Shown piece by piece: positions 1-5,455 of a stretch of 6,409 bases of DNA (position 1 is the first letter of the stretch; the number at the start of each line of letters is the position of its first letter). Below the pieces are notes generated by a model. That model was not told the origin of the DNA, did no database searches, and saw nothing but the letters and a program-made list of their open reading frames with translations. This DNA is from Spirochaetaceae bacterium. Lineage in GTDB: Bacteria > Spirochaetota > Spirochaetia > Treponematales > Breznakiellaceae. The stretch spans positions 1 to 6,409 of the forward strand of contig JAISDG010000219.1 in NCBI GenBank assembly GCA_031265015.1, given 5' to 3'. A program made the position numbers and the translations under genes.

Positions 1-638
1 AGCATCCGGTACGCTTCCCCGGAGGTGTTTACATAAATGGAATCAAAGGCATAGGATACGCCGGGCAGGAAGAGTTCACGGGTAGCGGAATCCCTTAAAA
101 AGCCCAGCCGGGGAAGCCGGCGGGCCGCGACAGCTTCGGGCCCGTCGCTATTCACCCCGCGGGTAAGGGTGATAATCCGCTCCGCGATGGGGCCGGTTAT
201 AAAATAGTTCCGCCGCCGCCGCATCGTGGCGGTTAATTCGCCGGTAAAATCTATTTCTCCCCCGTTAAAACCGTCAACCAGGTCACCCCATTCGTATAGT
301 ACCGGGGTAAAGGTAAGGCCGAACAGATCCGTCAGCCACCGGCAGAACAGAACCGCATAGCCCCCCAGGCCGTCCCTGTCGTTAAAACATTCCGAAGAAT
401 TGCCCGCTCCGTAGATAAAAGACCGGCCCTGGGCGCGGAAATTTTCGATGGCGGTTATTTCTTCCGGAGTTACCCCCGGTATTTCCCTATACGAAGTATA
501 AACAGGAAAATGGCCGTTCCCGGAGCCGTGTAACTGCTCCGCGCGGTCCGGCGCACGGCTGTCTTTAGCGCAGCCCGAAAACAGTACCCACAATGCAACG
601 CAGATACCGGTTCGTAAAAAAAAATTATTAAAACCCAT
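1..638 (-). CDS. Lipoprotein with periplasmic solute-binding sensor domain (N-terminal part; C-terminus off the left edge)
   Basis: This frame is open from an ATG at 638 to the left edge, giving 212 residues with no stop. Residues 1-22 form a lipoprotein signal (hydrophobic core around ICVALWVLF) ending in LFSGC, with Cys23 as the predicted lipidated residue; this suits the relaxed spirochaetal lipobox. Residues about 60-212 resemble a bacterial extracellular solute-binding domain of family 3: a GVTPEEITAIENFR lead-in, then a segment with YEWGDL (115-120), then GEIDFTGELTAT (127-138), where such domains recognise their ligand. From general familiarity, treponemes carry this domain at the front of sensor kinases, diguanylate cyclases or similar signalling proteins; the effector half is not visible, so that is inference. 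An in-frame GTG at 644 is an alternative start. No strong Shine-Dalgarno is seen, only GAAAAG. A good promoter and a tandem dyad repeat lie upstream, so the gene is probably transcribed on its own. Confidence 0.8.
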   Translation of the reverse strand, partial: MGFNNFFLRTGICVALWVLFSGCAKDSRAPDRAEQLHGSGNGHFPVYTSYREIPGVTPEEITAIENFRAQGRSFIYGAGNSSECFNDRDGLGGYAVLFCRWLTDLFGLTFTPVLYEWGDLVDGFNGGEIDFTGELTATMRRRRNYFITGPIAERIITLTRGVNSDGPEAVAARRLPRLGFLRDSATRELFLPGVSYAFDSIYVNTSGEAYRM

Positions 639-655
639 GGCCACTTTTCTATAAA

Positions 656-677
656 TCGTTTTACGATCGTTTTACGA
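656..677. repeat. Two perfect tandem copies of dyad 11-mer TCGTTTTACGA; candidate operator
   Basis: TCGTTTTACGA occurs at 656-666 and again, with no gap, at 667-677. Each copy is an inverted repeat (TCGT, 3-nt centre, ACGA), and the junction ACGATCGT is itself palindromic. One copy spans about one helical turn, so two dimers could bind the same face of the DNA. The array lies 18 bp upstream of the lipoprotein ATG, downstream of the predicted transcription start, which is a position suited to repression by a roadblock. The repeat is seen directly; the regulator and the operator role are inferred. Confidence 0.6.
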
Positions 678-718
678 TAAGGAGCCGTCCAAACAATTCC
701 TGGAACAGGCGCCTTTTT

Positions 719-747
719 ATTATAAGATACTCATTTATCCTTGTCTA
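719..747 (-). promoter_or_regulatory. Sigma70-type promoter for the solute-binding lipoprotein gene
   Basis: Reading the minus strand, TAGACA (747-742, five of six matches to TTGACA) is followed by exactly 17 nt and a perfect TATAAT (724-719). The predicted start is near 712, leaving a leader of about 74 nt before the ATG at 638. The leader contains the tandem TCGTTTTACGA repeats. The surrounding DNA is AT-rich compared with the flanking coding DNA, as expected of a promoter. Confidence 0.7.
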
Positions 748-835
748 TTGCTATTGTTTTTTTACGCTTTGCGCGCCCTCAAGATCCGGCAATTTTGGAA
801 AGGCCAATCCGGGAAAAACGACCCTTGGAACCGGC

Positions 836-1519
836 TCAATAGGCCGCAAAGGGGGTTATTTCACCCATCTCCACCCTGAAACGGCCCGCGGCCATCCACC
901 GGCCTTTGTCCAGCCAGTACCGGGGAAAGGCCGCCAGGCTGATATACCCCGAAGCCTCCCTGGGCCGGTTACGCTCGCCGCCCTGGAGTATGGACCGCAG
1001 GGCGGCCCGGGCGGCGTCTTCCAGGGCCGCGTATTTGTCGTCCAGGGAACTTTTTCCGTAGCCCTGGGCGCTACGGACCAGTCCGGTTTTCCACCTGGCA
1101 AGCCTGTACTGCTGGGCGCCGCCGGTCCGGTAATCGGACCACAGATAGAGCTTAAAATCCTTAACCTGGACACCGGTTACTTCCAGGGCCGGATCCCCGG
1201 GGGCTACCGTCCCCAGGGGGGATAATTCCAGGACTTCTTCAATCTGCCGGGCTTTTTCCCCCACCTCGTACCGGAAGGACCAGCCGTAAATCATGGCTCC
1301 GTAATAGCGGGCCGCCTCTTCCAGCCCTTTTTTGCGGGCCTCCGCCGGATCCATAGAATAGGTTTCTTCAGCATCGAACCCCCGGATCTGTTCCAGTTCA
1401 ATGCAAACCTCTCCCCGAAGTACTTCCTGGGCAAAAAGGGCGGGGGAGAGCAGTATCAGCAGGATCGGGACAACCCGCCCGCAAAAAAGCCCGATCCGGC
1501 GGACCGCAACATGAGCCAT
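836..1519 (-). CDS. Secreted protein of unknown function, 227 aa
   Basis: I do not recognise this protein. It starts with a Sec signal peptide: basic RR at 7-8, a hydrophobic core VVPILLILLSPALFA (16-30), and a likely signal peptidase I cut after Ala30 (ALFA|QE). There is no lipobox cysteine, so the mature protein of about 197 residues should be soluble in the periplasm or exported. Two helical stretches look alike: EARKKGLEEAARYYGAMI (60-77) and DKYAALEDAARAALRSIL (161-178). This is the Ala-rich ALEDAxR style seen in envelope proteins such as LPP20/FlgT-type domains, but that link is only a resemblance. The C-terminal part is rich in aromatic residues. The ATG at 1519 is the only plausible start, since the signal peptide begins there, although no clear Shine-Dalgarno precedes it. 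The gene diverges from the rhomboid gene across 67 bp. Codon use matches the plus-strand operon, so it appears native. Confidence 0.7.
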   Translation of the reverse strand: MAHVAVRRIGLFCGRVVPILLILLSPALFAQEVLRGEVCIELEQIRGFDAEETYSMDPAEARKKGLEEAARYYGAMIYGWSFRYEVGEKARQIEEVLELSPLGTVAPGDPALEVTGVQVKDFKLYLWSDYRTGGAQQYRLARWKTGLVRSAQGYGKSSLDDKYAALEDAARAALRSILQGGERNRPREASGYISLAAFPRYWLDKGRWMAAGRFRVEMGEITPFAAY

Positions 1520-1586
1520 TGGTATAGTATCGGCATTTTCCTGACAGGTCTTTTTACTTTGCCCGGAATAGTAGTATCTTGAAAGT

Positions 1587-2213
1587 ATGAACGTACTGCG
1601 TAAACCCTTCCGTTACCGTTTTGATTCGGTGGTCTTTTATATTATCGGGATAAACGTGCTGGTCTTCCTGGCCCAGCATCTGTTTCGGAACGTAACCTAT
1701 TATCTGTCCATGATTCCCGGCCTGGTTGTCCGGGGCTGGGTCTGGCAGCTGGCCACCTATATGTTTGTCCATGATCCCAGGAGCTTGTCCCATATCCTGT
1801 TTAACATGCTGGGCCTGCTTATCTTTGGCATCCAGGTGGAGCGGCGCATGGGCAGCAGGGAATTCCTTCTTTATTACTTTGTAACCGGCACCATGGCGGG
1901 GATAGTATCCTTTGGGGTATACTTTTTTTCCGGTACCAACGCGATCCTTATGGGAGCCTCCGGCGCCCTTTTTGCGGTAGAACTGGCCTTTGCCGCCTTT
2001 TATCCGGACACCTTTGTTTATATCTGGGGAATCATTCCCCTGCGGGCGCCGGTGATGGTCCTGGGCTATACCGCGCTGGAACTGTTTTTTTCTTTTACCG
2101 GGATACAGCGGGGAGTGGCCCACTTTACCCACCTGTCGGGATTCGCCGCGGGATGGCTCTACTTTGTGATCCGCTTCGGCATTAATCCCTGGCGGGCCTT
2201 CCGGGGCCGGTGA
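1587..2213 (+). CDS. Rhomboid family intramembrane serine protease
   Basis: A 208-residue polytopic membrane protein with the rhomboid signature. Rhomboids cut transmembrane helices of substrate proteins inside the bilayer using a Ser-His dyad. The visible motifs are HILFNMLG (His69, Asn73: the H-x3-N motif of the oxyanion region), GASG (123-126, nucleophile Ser125) and HFTHLSGFAAGW (catalytic His182, followed by the G-x3-G helix-packing motif). Hydrophobic segments lie at about 15-31, 50-62, 68-83, 92-115, 118-138, 143-170 and 180-197, fitting a six-helix core. The catalytic residues are intact, so it should be active; the substrate is unknown. The start is set by the N-terminal pattern RKPFRY, which directly precedes the first helix; the only purine run before the ATG (GAAAG, 1581-1585) is too close to be a good Shine-Dalgarno. 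It lies 126 bp upstream of the M23 gene and may or may not be co-transcribed with it. Confidence 0.9.
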   Translation: MNVLRKPFRYRFDSVVFYIIGINVLVFLAQHLFRNVTYYLSMIPGLVVRGWVWQLATYMFVHDPRSLSHILFNMLGLLIFGIQVERRMGSREFLLYYFVTGTMAGIVSFGVYFFSGTNAILMGASGALFAVELAFAAFYPDTFVYIWGIIPLRAPVMVLGYTALELFFSFTGIQRGVAHFTHLSGFAAGWLYFVIRFGINPWRAFRGR

Positions 2214-2294
2214 ACCCGAACAGACCACCGCGGATAAGCAAACCCCGGCGGGCCCCGCGCTCCGGCAGCCTGCGGTCATGAAAATTCTCCAGGA

Positions 2295-2323
2295 TTGACA
2301 GCCGTACCCTATCCCGTTAGAGT
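2295..2323 (+). promoter_or_regulatory. Candidate sigma70-type promoter for the M23-bactofilin-yaaR-ricT operon
   Basis: A perfect TTGACA (2295-2300) is followed by 17 nt and TAGAGT (2318-2323, four of six matches to TATAAT). The predicted transcription start (about 2330) falls inside the Shine-Dalgarno of the M23 gene, which would give a very short leader, so the pairing of the two boxes is uncertain. The TTGACA overlaps a TTG codon that would otherwise be an upstream in-frame start for the M23 gene. Confidence 0.4.
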
Positions 2324-2328
2324 AAGGT

Positions 2329-2334
2329 GGGAGG
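2329..2334 (+). promoter_or_regulatory. Ribosome binding site fixing the M23 start at 2340
   Basis: GGGAGG lies 5 nt before the ATG at 2340. No comparable site precedes the in-frame TTG at 2295, so the ATG at 2340 is preferred and the protein begins MAQVHYYKRF. Confidence 0.75.
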
Positions 2335-2339
2335 TTGTT

Positions 2340-3362
2340 ATGGCTCAAGTTCATTATTATAAGCGTTTTGAAAACAACCTGGTCCGGAAAATAAAGAACG
2401 GCGCCGCCTGGCTTGGAGGGCGGATAGGCGATTTTTTCAGGGCCGCCGGACGTTTTCTGTTCCGGAAGTATACCATTGTTCTGGTTCCCCATTCTGAAAA
2501 AAGGGTGTATAACTTTCAGGTTTCGGTTATCGCCATGGCCGCGGCGCTGCTGGTATTTTTCGGCATCGCCGGGGCCTTTTTCGGCTACAGCGCCCTTTCC
2601 GGCAGCGCCCGGGGGGGACTTTCCGAAAAAGATCCCCGCCTTCGGGATACCCAGGTCAGCCTGGAGCAGATCCGGAACGAGGTAAATCAGCTTTCCCGGG
2701 CAGCCCGGAGTTTTGAAGCGGTCCTTTCCAGCACTCTCCTGACCCTGGGGGCGGATCCCAGCGCGGCGGGAATCGTTTCCGCCTCGGGGGAAAGTTCCTC
2801 GTTCTTTAATCTTCAGGGAAACAGCGATGTCCTTAAAGAGGTGGACAATATCCGGCAGCTGGCGGGGTATCTTTCTTCCGTGGTGGAACCGGTTAAGGAA
2901 ATAGGATCGGTTCTGGATTCCCAAAGCGCTATCCTTTCGGAAATTCCCAGTATCTGGCCCATCAGGGGCGGTATCGGCCACTTTACCACCTTCTTCGGCA
3001 TGAGCAGCGATCCCTTTACCGGCATGCCCAATATGCATAAGGGCATTGATATTTCCACCTACCGGGCGGGGGACCCCATCGTTGCCACCGCGGATGGGCA
3101 GGTTGCCTATACGGGGTACGAGCCCGGCGGCTTTGGCAATTATATTATCCTCCGGCACCAGCATGGCTTCTACACCCGTTACGCCCATATGCTTTCCTTT
3201 CGGGTCGAAGTGGGCCAGCAGGTTAAACAGGGGGAAACCATCGGGTATATCGGCAATACCGGACGGTCCACGGGCCCCCACCTTCATTATGAAGTGCATA
3301 TCGGCTCCGATGTGGTAGACCCTTACAAATATCTCCGAATCCGTCCCAATCCGGGGCGGTAG
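2340..3362 (+). CDS. Membrane-anchored M23 (LytM-type) peptidoglycan endopeptidase
   Basis: A 340-residue protein with a basic cytoplasmic N-terminus (1-58), one transmembrane helix (about 60-84), a helical periplasmic stalk with coiled-coil character (about 100-200: LRDTQVSLEQIRNEVNQLSR, then VLKEVDNIRQLAGYL) and a C-terminal M23 domain (about 205-335). The zinc and catalytic motifs are complete: HKGID (His233, Asp237), YAHM (His283) and HLHYEV (His314, His316). By analogy with LytM, His233, Asp237 and His316 bind zinc, and His283 and His314 assist catalysis. M23 enzymes of this kind cut peptide cross-links in peptidoglycan. The bactofilin gene starts 7 bp downstream, an arrangement known from shape systems such as Helicobacter csd1/ccmA, which suggests local wall remodelling guided by the scaffold. 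A TTG at 2295 would add 15 residues but has no ribosome binding site. Confidence 0.92.
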   Translation: MAQVHYYKRFENNLVRKIKNGAAWLGGRIGDFFRAAGRFLFRKYTIVLVPHSEKRVYNFQVSVIAMAAALLVFFGIAGAFFGYSALSGSARGGLSEKDPRLRDTQVSLEQIRNEVNQLSRAARSFEAVLSSTLLTLGADPSAAGIVSASGESSSFFNLQGNSDVLKEVDNIRQLAGYLSSVVEPVKEIGSVLDSQSAILSEIPSIWPIRGGIGHFTTFFGMSSDPFTGMPNMHKGIDISTYRAGDPIVATADGQVAYTGYEPGGFGNYIILRHQHGFYTRYAHMLSFRVEVGQQVKQGETIGYIGNTGRSTGPHLHYEVHIGSDVVDPYKYLRIRPNPGR

Positions 3363-3369
3363 GACGCCT

Positions 3370-3792
3370 ATGGCCTATGTAAACGTTAACCGCCATTCCC
3401 GGACAAAAAAAAGCGCCGAATTCGCCGTCAATACAATCATCGGGCCGGGCAGTTTTATCCGGGGCGACATTGAATCCGGCGGATTTACCCGGGTAGACGG
3501 CAGTGTAAAAGGCAACCTGCATGCCCAGGGCAGGGTGGTCGTGGGTGAAAAAGCCCGGATGCGGAGCAGCATTAAGGGAACCACCGTTACCATAGGAGGC
3601 GTGGTGGACGGCAATGTCCTGGCCAGCGAACGGCTGATTGTCCTGCCTACCGCACTGATCCTGGGAGATATTACCACCCGCCGCATCGAAGCCGGCGAAG
3701 GCTGCCTGATCCACGGCCGGGTACGGGTTTGCCAGACCGAAGAAAGCTGGGAACGGGCCGTCTCGGAATACCGGGACAAACGGCATGGATAA
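3370..3792 (+). CDS. Bactofilin (polymer-forming cytoskeletal protein)
   Basis: A 140-residue protein with the bactofilin layout: a short polar basic tail (1-18, RHSRTKKS), a central right-handed beta-helix of short repeating strands (about 20-120) and a short charged tail (121-140). Typical turns are visible in GPGSFIRGDIESGGFTRVDG (25-44), VKGNLHAQGRVVVGEKA (46-62) and VVDGNVLASERLIVLPTALI (78-97). Bactofilins polymerise without nucleotide into filaments or patches at the inner membrane and help set cell shape, often with an M23 peptidase, which here is the gene just upstream. The length is normal for the family. AGGA at 3361-3364, overlapping the M23 stop, is the ribosome binding site, 5 nt before the ATG. 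The end overlaps the next gene by 8 nt, suggesting translational coupling. Such genes are often labelled ccmA or bacA; I leave the symbol blank. Confidence 0.92.
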   Translation: MAYVNVNRHSRTKKSAEFAVNTIIGPGSFIRGDIESGGFTRVDGSVKGNLHAQGRVVVGEKARMRSSIKGTTVTIGGVVDGNVLASERLIVLPTALILGDITTRRIEAGEGCLIHGRVRVCQTEESWERAVSEYRDKRHG

Positions 3793-4339
3793 CATTGTTT
3801 TTCCCGGCGGATCTTCTCCGCTGTTTAACCCCGCGGCCTATGGTGAGGCCGCGGCGGAAGCCCGCAGGACAAAACCCGGGCGGCCGGATAAAACAGGAAA
3901 AAACAAAAAAAGCGCCGGTAAAGGCGTAAAAAAAAAGAATTTCGCTTCATTTTTTGAAAACCTGGCTTTACCCCAGGAACTCCCCCTGTCGGAAGATTCC
4001 CTCCATGAACTGCTGGATACGGTCCACAGCGCCGGAGACGCCCTTGCCAGGCGGCCTTTCCCCCCGGAAATAAAAGCCTACAAAGAAGCGATCCGGAATT
4101 TTGTCCACTATGTGGTGGAGAACGGTTTTGATACCGAAGAACAGACCAGCGAAAATATTTCCAGAGAAAAAATAGGCGGGGCCAATATTGTAAAAAGGAA
4201 AAAATATACCCTGGTCCAGGTGATTGATAAAAAGCTTGAAGAGCTGGCCGCGGGAATACTGCGGGGCCAGATACGGCAGCTTGAAATTCTGGCAAAACAG
4301 GAAGAGATCAAAGGCCTTTTGGTTGACCTTATGCAATAG
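3785..4339 (+). CDS. yaaR: YaaR family (DUF327) protein
   Basis: A 184-residue soluble protein. Residues 1-52 are a low-complexity, lysine-rich tail (GKNKKSAGKGVKKKNF) that is longer than in the roughly 146-residue Bacillus YaaR. Residues about 53-184 carry the DUF327 pattern: LHELLDTVHSAGDALARRPF (73-92), EIKAYKEAIRNFVHYVVENG (95-114), KKYTLVQVIDKKLEEL (139-154) and the conserved end EIKGLLVDL (174-182). The molecular function of the family is not established. In Bacillus subtilis yaaR lies close to yaaT (ricT), and here the next gene is a RicT homologue, which supports the assignment. The ATG overlaps the end of the bactofilin gene (ATGGATAA), with a weak GGGA eight bases upstream, so translation probably relies on coupling. 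The basic tail could bind nucleic acid or acidic lipid; that is inference. Confidence 0.85.
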   Translation: MDNIVFPGGSSPLFNPAAYGEAAAEARRTKPGRPDKTGKNKKSAGKGVKKKNFASFFENLALPQELPLSEDSLHELLDTVHSAGDALARRPFPPEIKAYKEAIRNFVHYVVENGFDTEEQTSENISREKIGGANIVKRKKYTLVQVIDKKLEELAAGILRGQIRQLEILAKQEEIKGLLVDLMQ

Positions 4340-4369
4340 GGCGCCGGTAACCCCCGGGTTTTTGGCGCC
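4340..4369 (+). other. Compact hairpin between yaaR and ricT
   Basis: GGCGCC (4340-4345) pairs with GGCGCC (4364-4369). Inside, two G-U pairs (4346-4347 with 4362-4363) and one U-U mismatch lead to AACC (4349-4352) pairing with GGTT (4357-4360) around a CCCG loop. The structure begins directly after the yaaR stop codon and ends 2 nt before the ricT Shine-Dalgarno. No U-tract follows the stem, so it is not a standard intrinsic terminator; an mRNA processing or translation-control element is more likely. The pairing is seen in the sequence; the role is inferred. Confidence 0.5.
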
Positions 4370-4371
4370 GT

Positions 4372-4375
4372 GGAG
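4372..4375 (+). promoter_or_regulatory. Ribosome binding site fixing the ricT start at 4382
   Basis: GGAG lies 6 nt before the ATG at 4382. The in-frame GTG at 4370 lies upstream of this site and directly against the hairpin, so the protein most likely begins MADEYDGLPD rather than METYMADEYD. Confidence 0.75.
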
Positions 4376-4381
4376 ACGTAC

Positions 4382-5347
4382 ATGGCTGACGAATATGACG
4401 GTTTACCGGATGATGATATTTCCCTGTTGGAAGACAGGCCCGGCGAAGAAACGCTGGACGCGGATGTTATTGTCCAGGCGAAGGAAGTGGCGCTGGAGCC
4501 GGATACCCCCGTATACCGCCTGCGGCTTTCCTACTCCCACGAAACTTTTCTGGCCGCCTATAAGGGCAGCGGGTCCCCTCTTAAGCCCGAAATTCTGGAG
4601 CCGGGGAGCAAGGTACTGGTAGCCACCCGCTACGGAAAGGATCTGGCCCAGATCATCGGCCCCGCCCGCTGTCTTTCTTCGGAAATAGCCCGCATTGAAC
4701 GGGCCGCCACCGAAGATGATCTTGCCAAGGCGGAACGGAACAGGACCGAAGAAGAGGAGGCCTTTCGGGTCTGCCAGCAGAAGATCTCGGCTCATCAGCT
4801 GGAGATGAAGCTGGTATCGGTCCATTATCTTCTGGAAGAATCAAAAATACTGTTTTTCTTTACCTCCGAAAACCGGGTGGATTTCAGGGATCTGGTAAAG
4901 GATCTGGTATCGGTGTTCAGAACCAGGATAGAGCTGCGCCAGATCGGCGTCCGGGACGAATCCCGGGTAGTCGGAGGCCTGGGAGTCTGCGGCCGGGCCT
5001 ACTGCTGCAACACCGTTTCCGACAAGCTAAAGCCCGTTTCCATTAAGATGGCCAAGGATCAGAACCTGTCTCTTAATTCCATAAAGATATCCGGTCCCTG
5101 CGGCAGGCTCCTGTGCTGCCTGGCCTATGAGCATACGTTTTACAATGAGCAGCGCAAACTGATACCCCAGGAGGGTTCCCGGCTTACCTACGAGGGAAGC
5201 TCCTGGAAGGTAACCGAGGTAAACATAGCCGCCGGCAGGCTGACCCTGGGAGCCGAAGACGGCCGCATACTCCAGCTGCCTTTCTGCCGCTTCGCAAAAA
5301 ATGACGGCCGCTGGTGCATCTGCAGCCAGTCCCGAAGTGATACCTAA
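4382..5347 (+). CDS. ricT: PSP1 C-terminal domain protein, RicT/YaaT homologue
   Basis: A 321-residue soluble protein. An acidic N-terminus (1-40) is followed by a beta-rich part (about 43-95), a charged helical stretch (about 105-145, RTEEEEAFRVCQQK) and the conserved PSP1 region (about 140-255). The latter holds the hallmark segment VSIKMAKDQNLSLNSIKISG (219-238) and two cysteine clusters, GVCGRAYCC (Cys203, 208, 209) and GPCGRLLCC (Cys240, 245, 246). In Bacillus subtilis RicT (YaaT) joins RicA and RicF in the Y-complex, which binds iron-sulfur clusters and steers RNase Y in mRNA maturation; the cysteines here fit cluster binding. Residues 260-315 add a small C-terminal part with further cysteines (302, 312, 314). 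Whether this organism has RicA and RicF cannot be seen here. It is the last gene of the operon, 42 bp after yaaR, echoing the Bacillus yaaR-holB-yaaT order without holB. Confidence 0.9.
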   Translation: MADEYDGLPDDDISLLEDRPGEETLDADVIVQAKEVALEPDTPVYRLRLSYSHETFLAAYKGSGSPLKPEILEPGSKVLVATRYGKDLAQIIGPARCLSSEIARIERAATEDDLAKAERNRTEEEEAFRVCQQKISAHQLEMKLVSVHYLLEESKILFFFTSENRVDFRDLVKDLVSVFRTRIELRQIGVRDESRVVGGLGVCGRAYCCNTVSDKLKPVSIKMAKDQNLSLNSIKISGPCGRLLCCLAYEHTFYNEQRKLIPQEGSRLTYEGSSWKVTEVNIAAGRLTLGAEDGRILQLPFCRFAKNDGRWCICSQSRSDT

Positions 5348-5410
5348 TTAAGGAAAGAGCGGCCTTACAATTTACGGATAGTTTTACTTTGGGGAAGCTC
5401 CGCACCCTTT

Positions 5411-5446
5411 CTCGGCATGGAACAGCTGGAAATTTGTTGTGCCGAG
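5411..5446. terminator. 7-bp inverted repeat in the convergent gap; possible weak bidirectional terminator
   Basis: CTCGGCA (5411-5417) and TGCCGAG (5440-5446) form a perfect 7-bp stem with a 22-nt loop, midway between the convergent ricT and GDPD genes. Neither side has a U-tract, so it does not meet the normal intrinsic terminator pattern. Its position is the main reason to list it. Nothing else was found in the 108 bp gap (5348-5455). Confidence 0.25.
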
Positions 5447-5455
5447 CAGGTGCAT

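Noticed and set aside
679..718. Imperfect stem AAGGAGCC/GGCGCCTT followed by a T-run, resembling a plus-strand intrinsic terminator
   Set aside because: No plus-strand gene lies upstream to terminate, the stem has a mismatch and a 21-nt loop, and one arm straddles the predicted minus-strand transcription start. The T-run is better explained by the AT-rich promoter region.
781..835. Possible terminator for the secreted protein gene
   Set aside because: Only a 4-bp stem (TTGG/CCAA near 795-807) and short direct repeats of ATCCGG are present; there is no stable stem with a U-tract on the minus strand.
1520..1586. Possible divergent promoters between the secreted protein and the rhomboid gene (for example CTGACA at 1541-1546)
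   Set aside because: No -10 box at proper spacing is convincing on either strand; TAGTAT at 1572-1577 lacks a matching -35 and would leave almost no leader.
1554..3299. A 581-codon open frame on the minus strand opposite the rhomboid and M23 genes
   Set aside because: It spans two well-supported plus-strand genes and their gap; its translation is low-complexity, rich in Gly, Pro and Lys, with no recognisable motif. Long antisense frames are expected in GC-biased genes.
3223..3795. A 190-codon minus-strand frame opposite the bactofilin gene
   Set aside because: Antisense shadow of the bactofilin and the M23 C-terminus; no ribosome binding site or family pattern.
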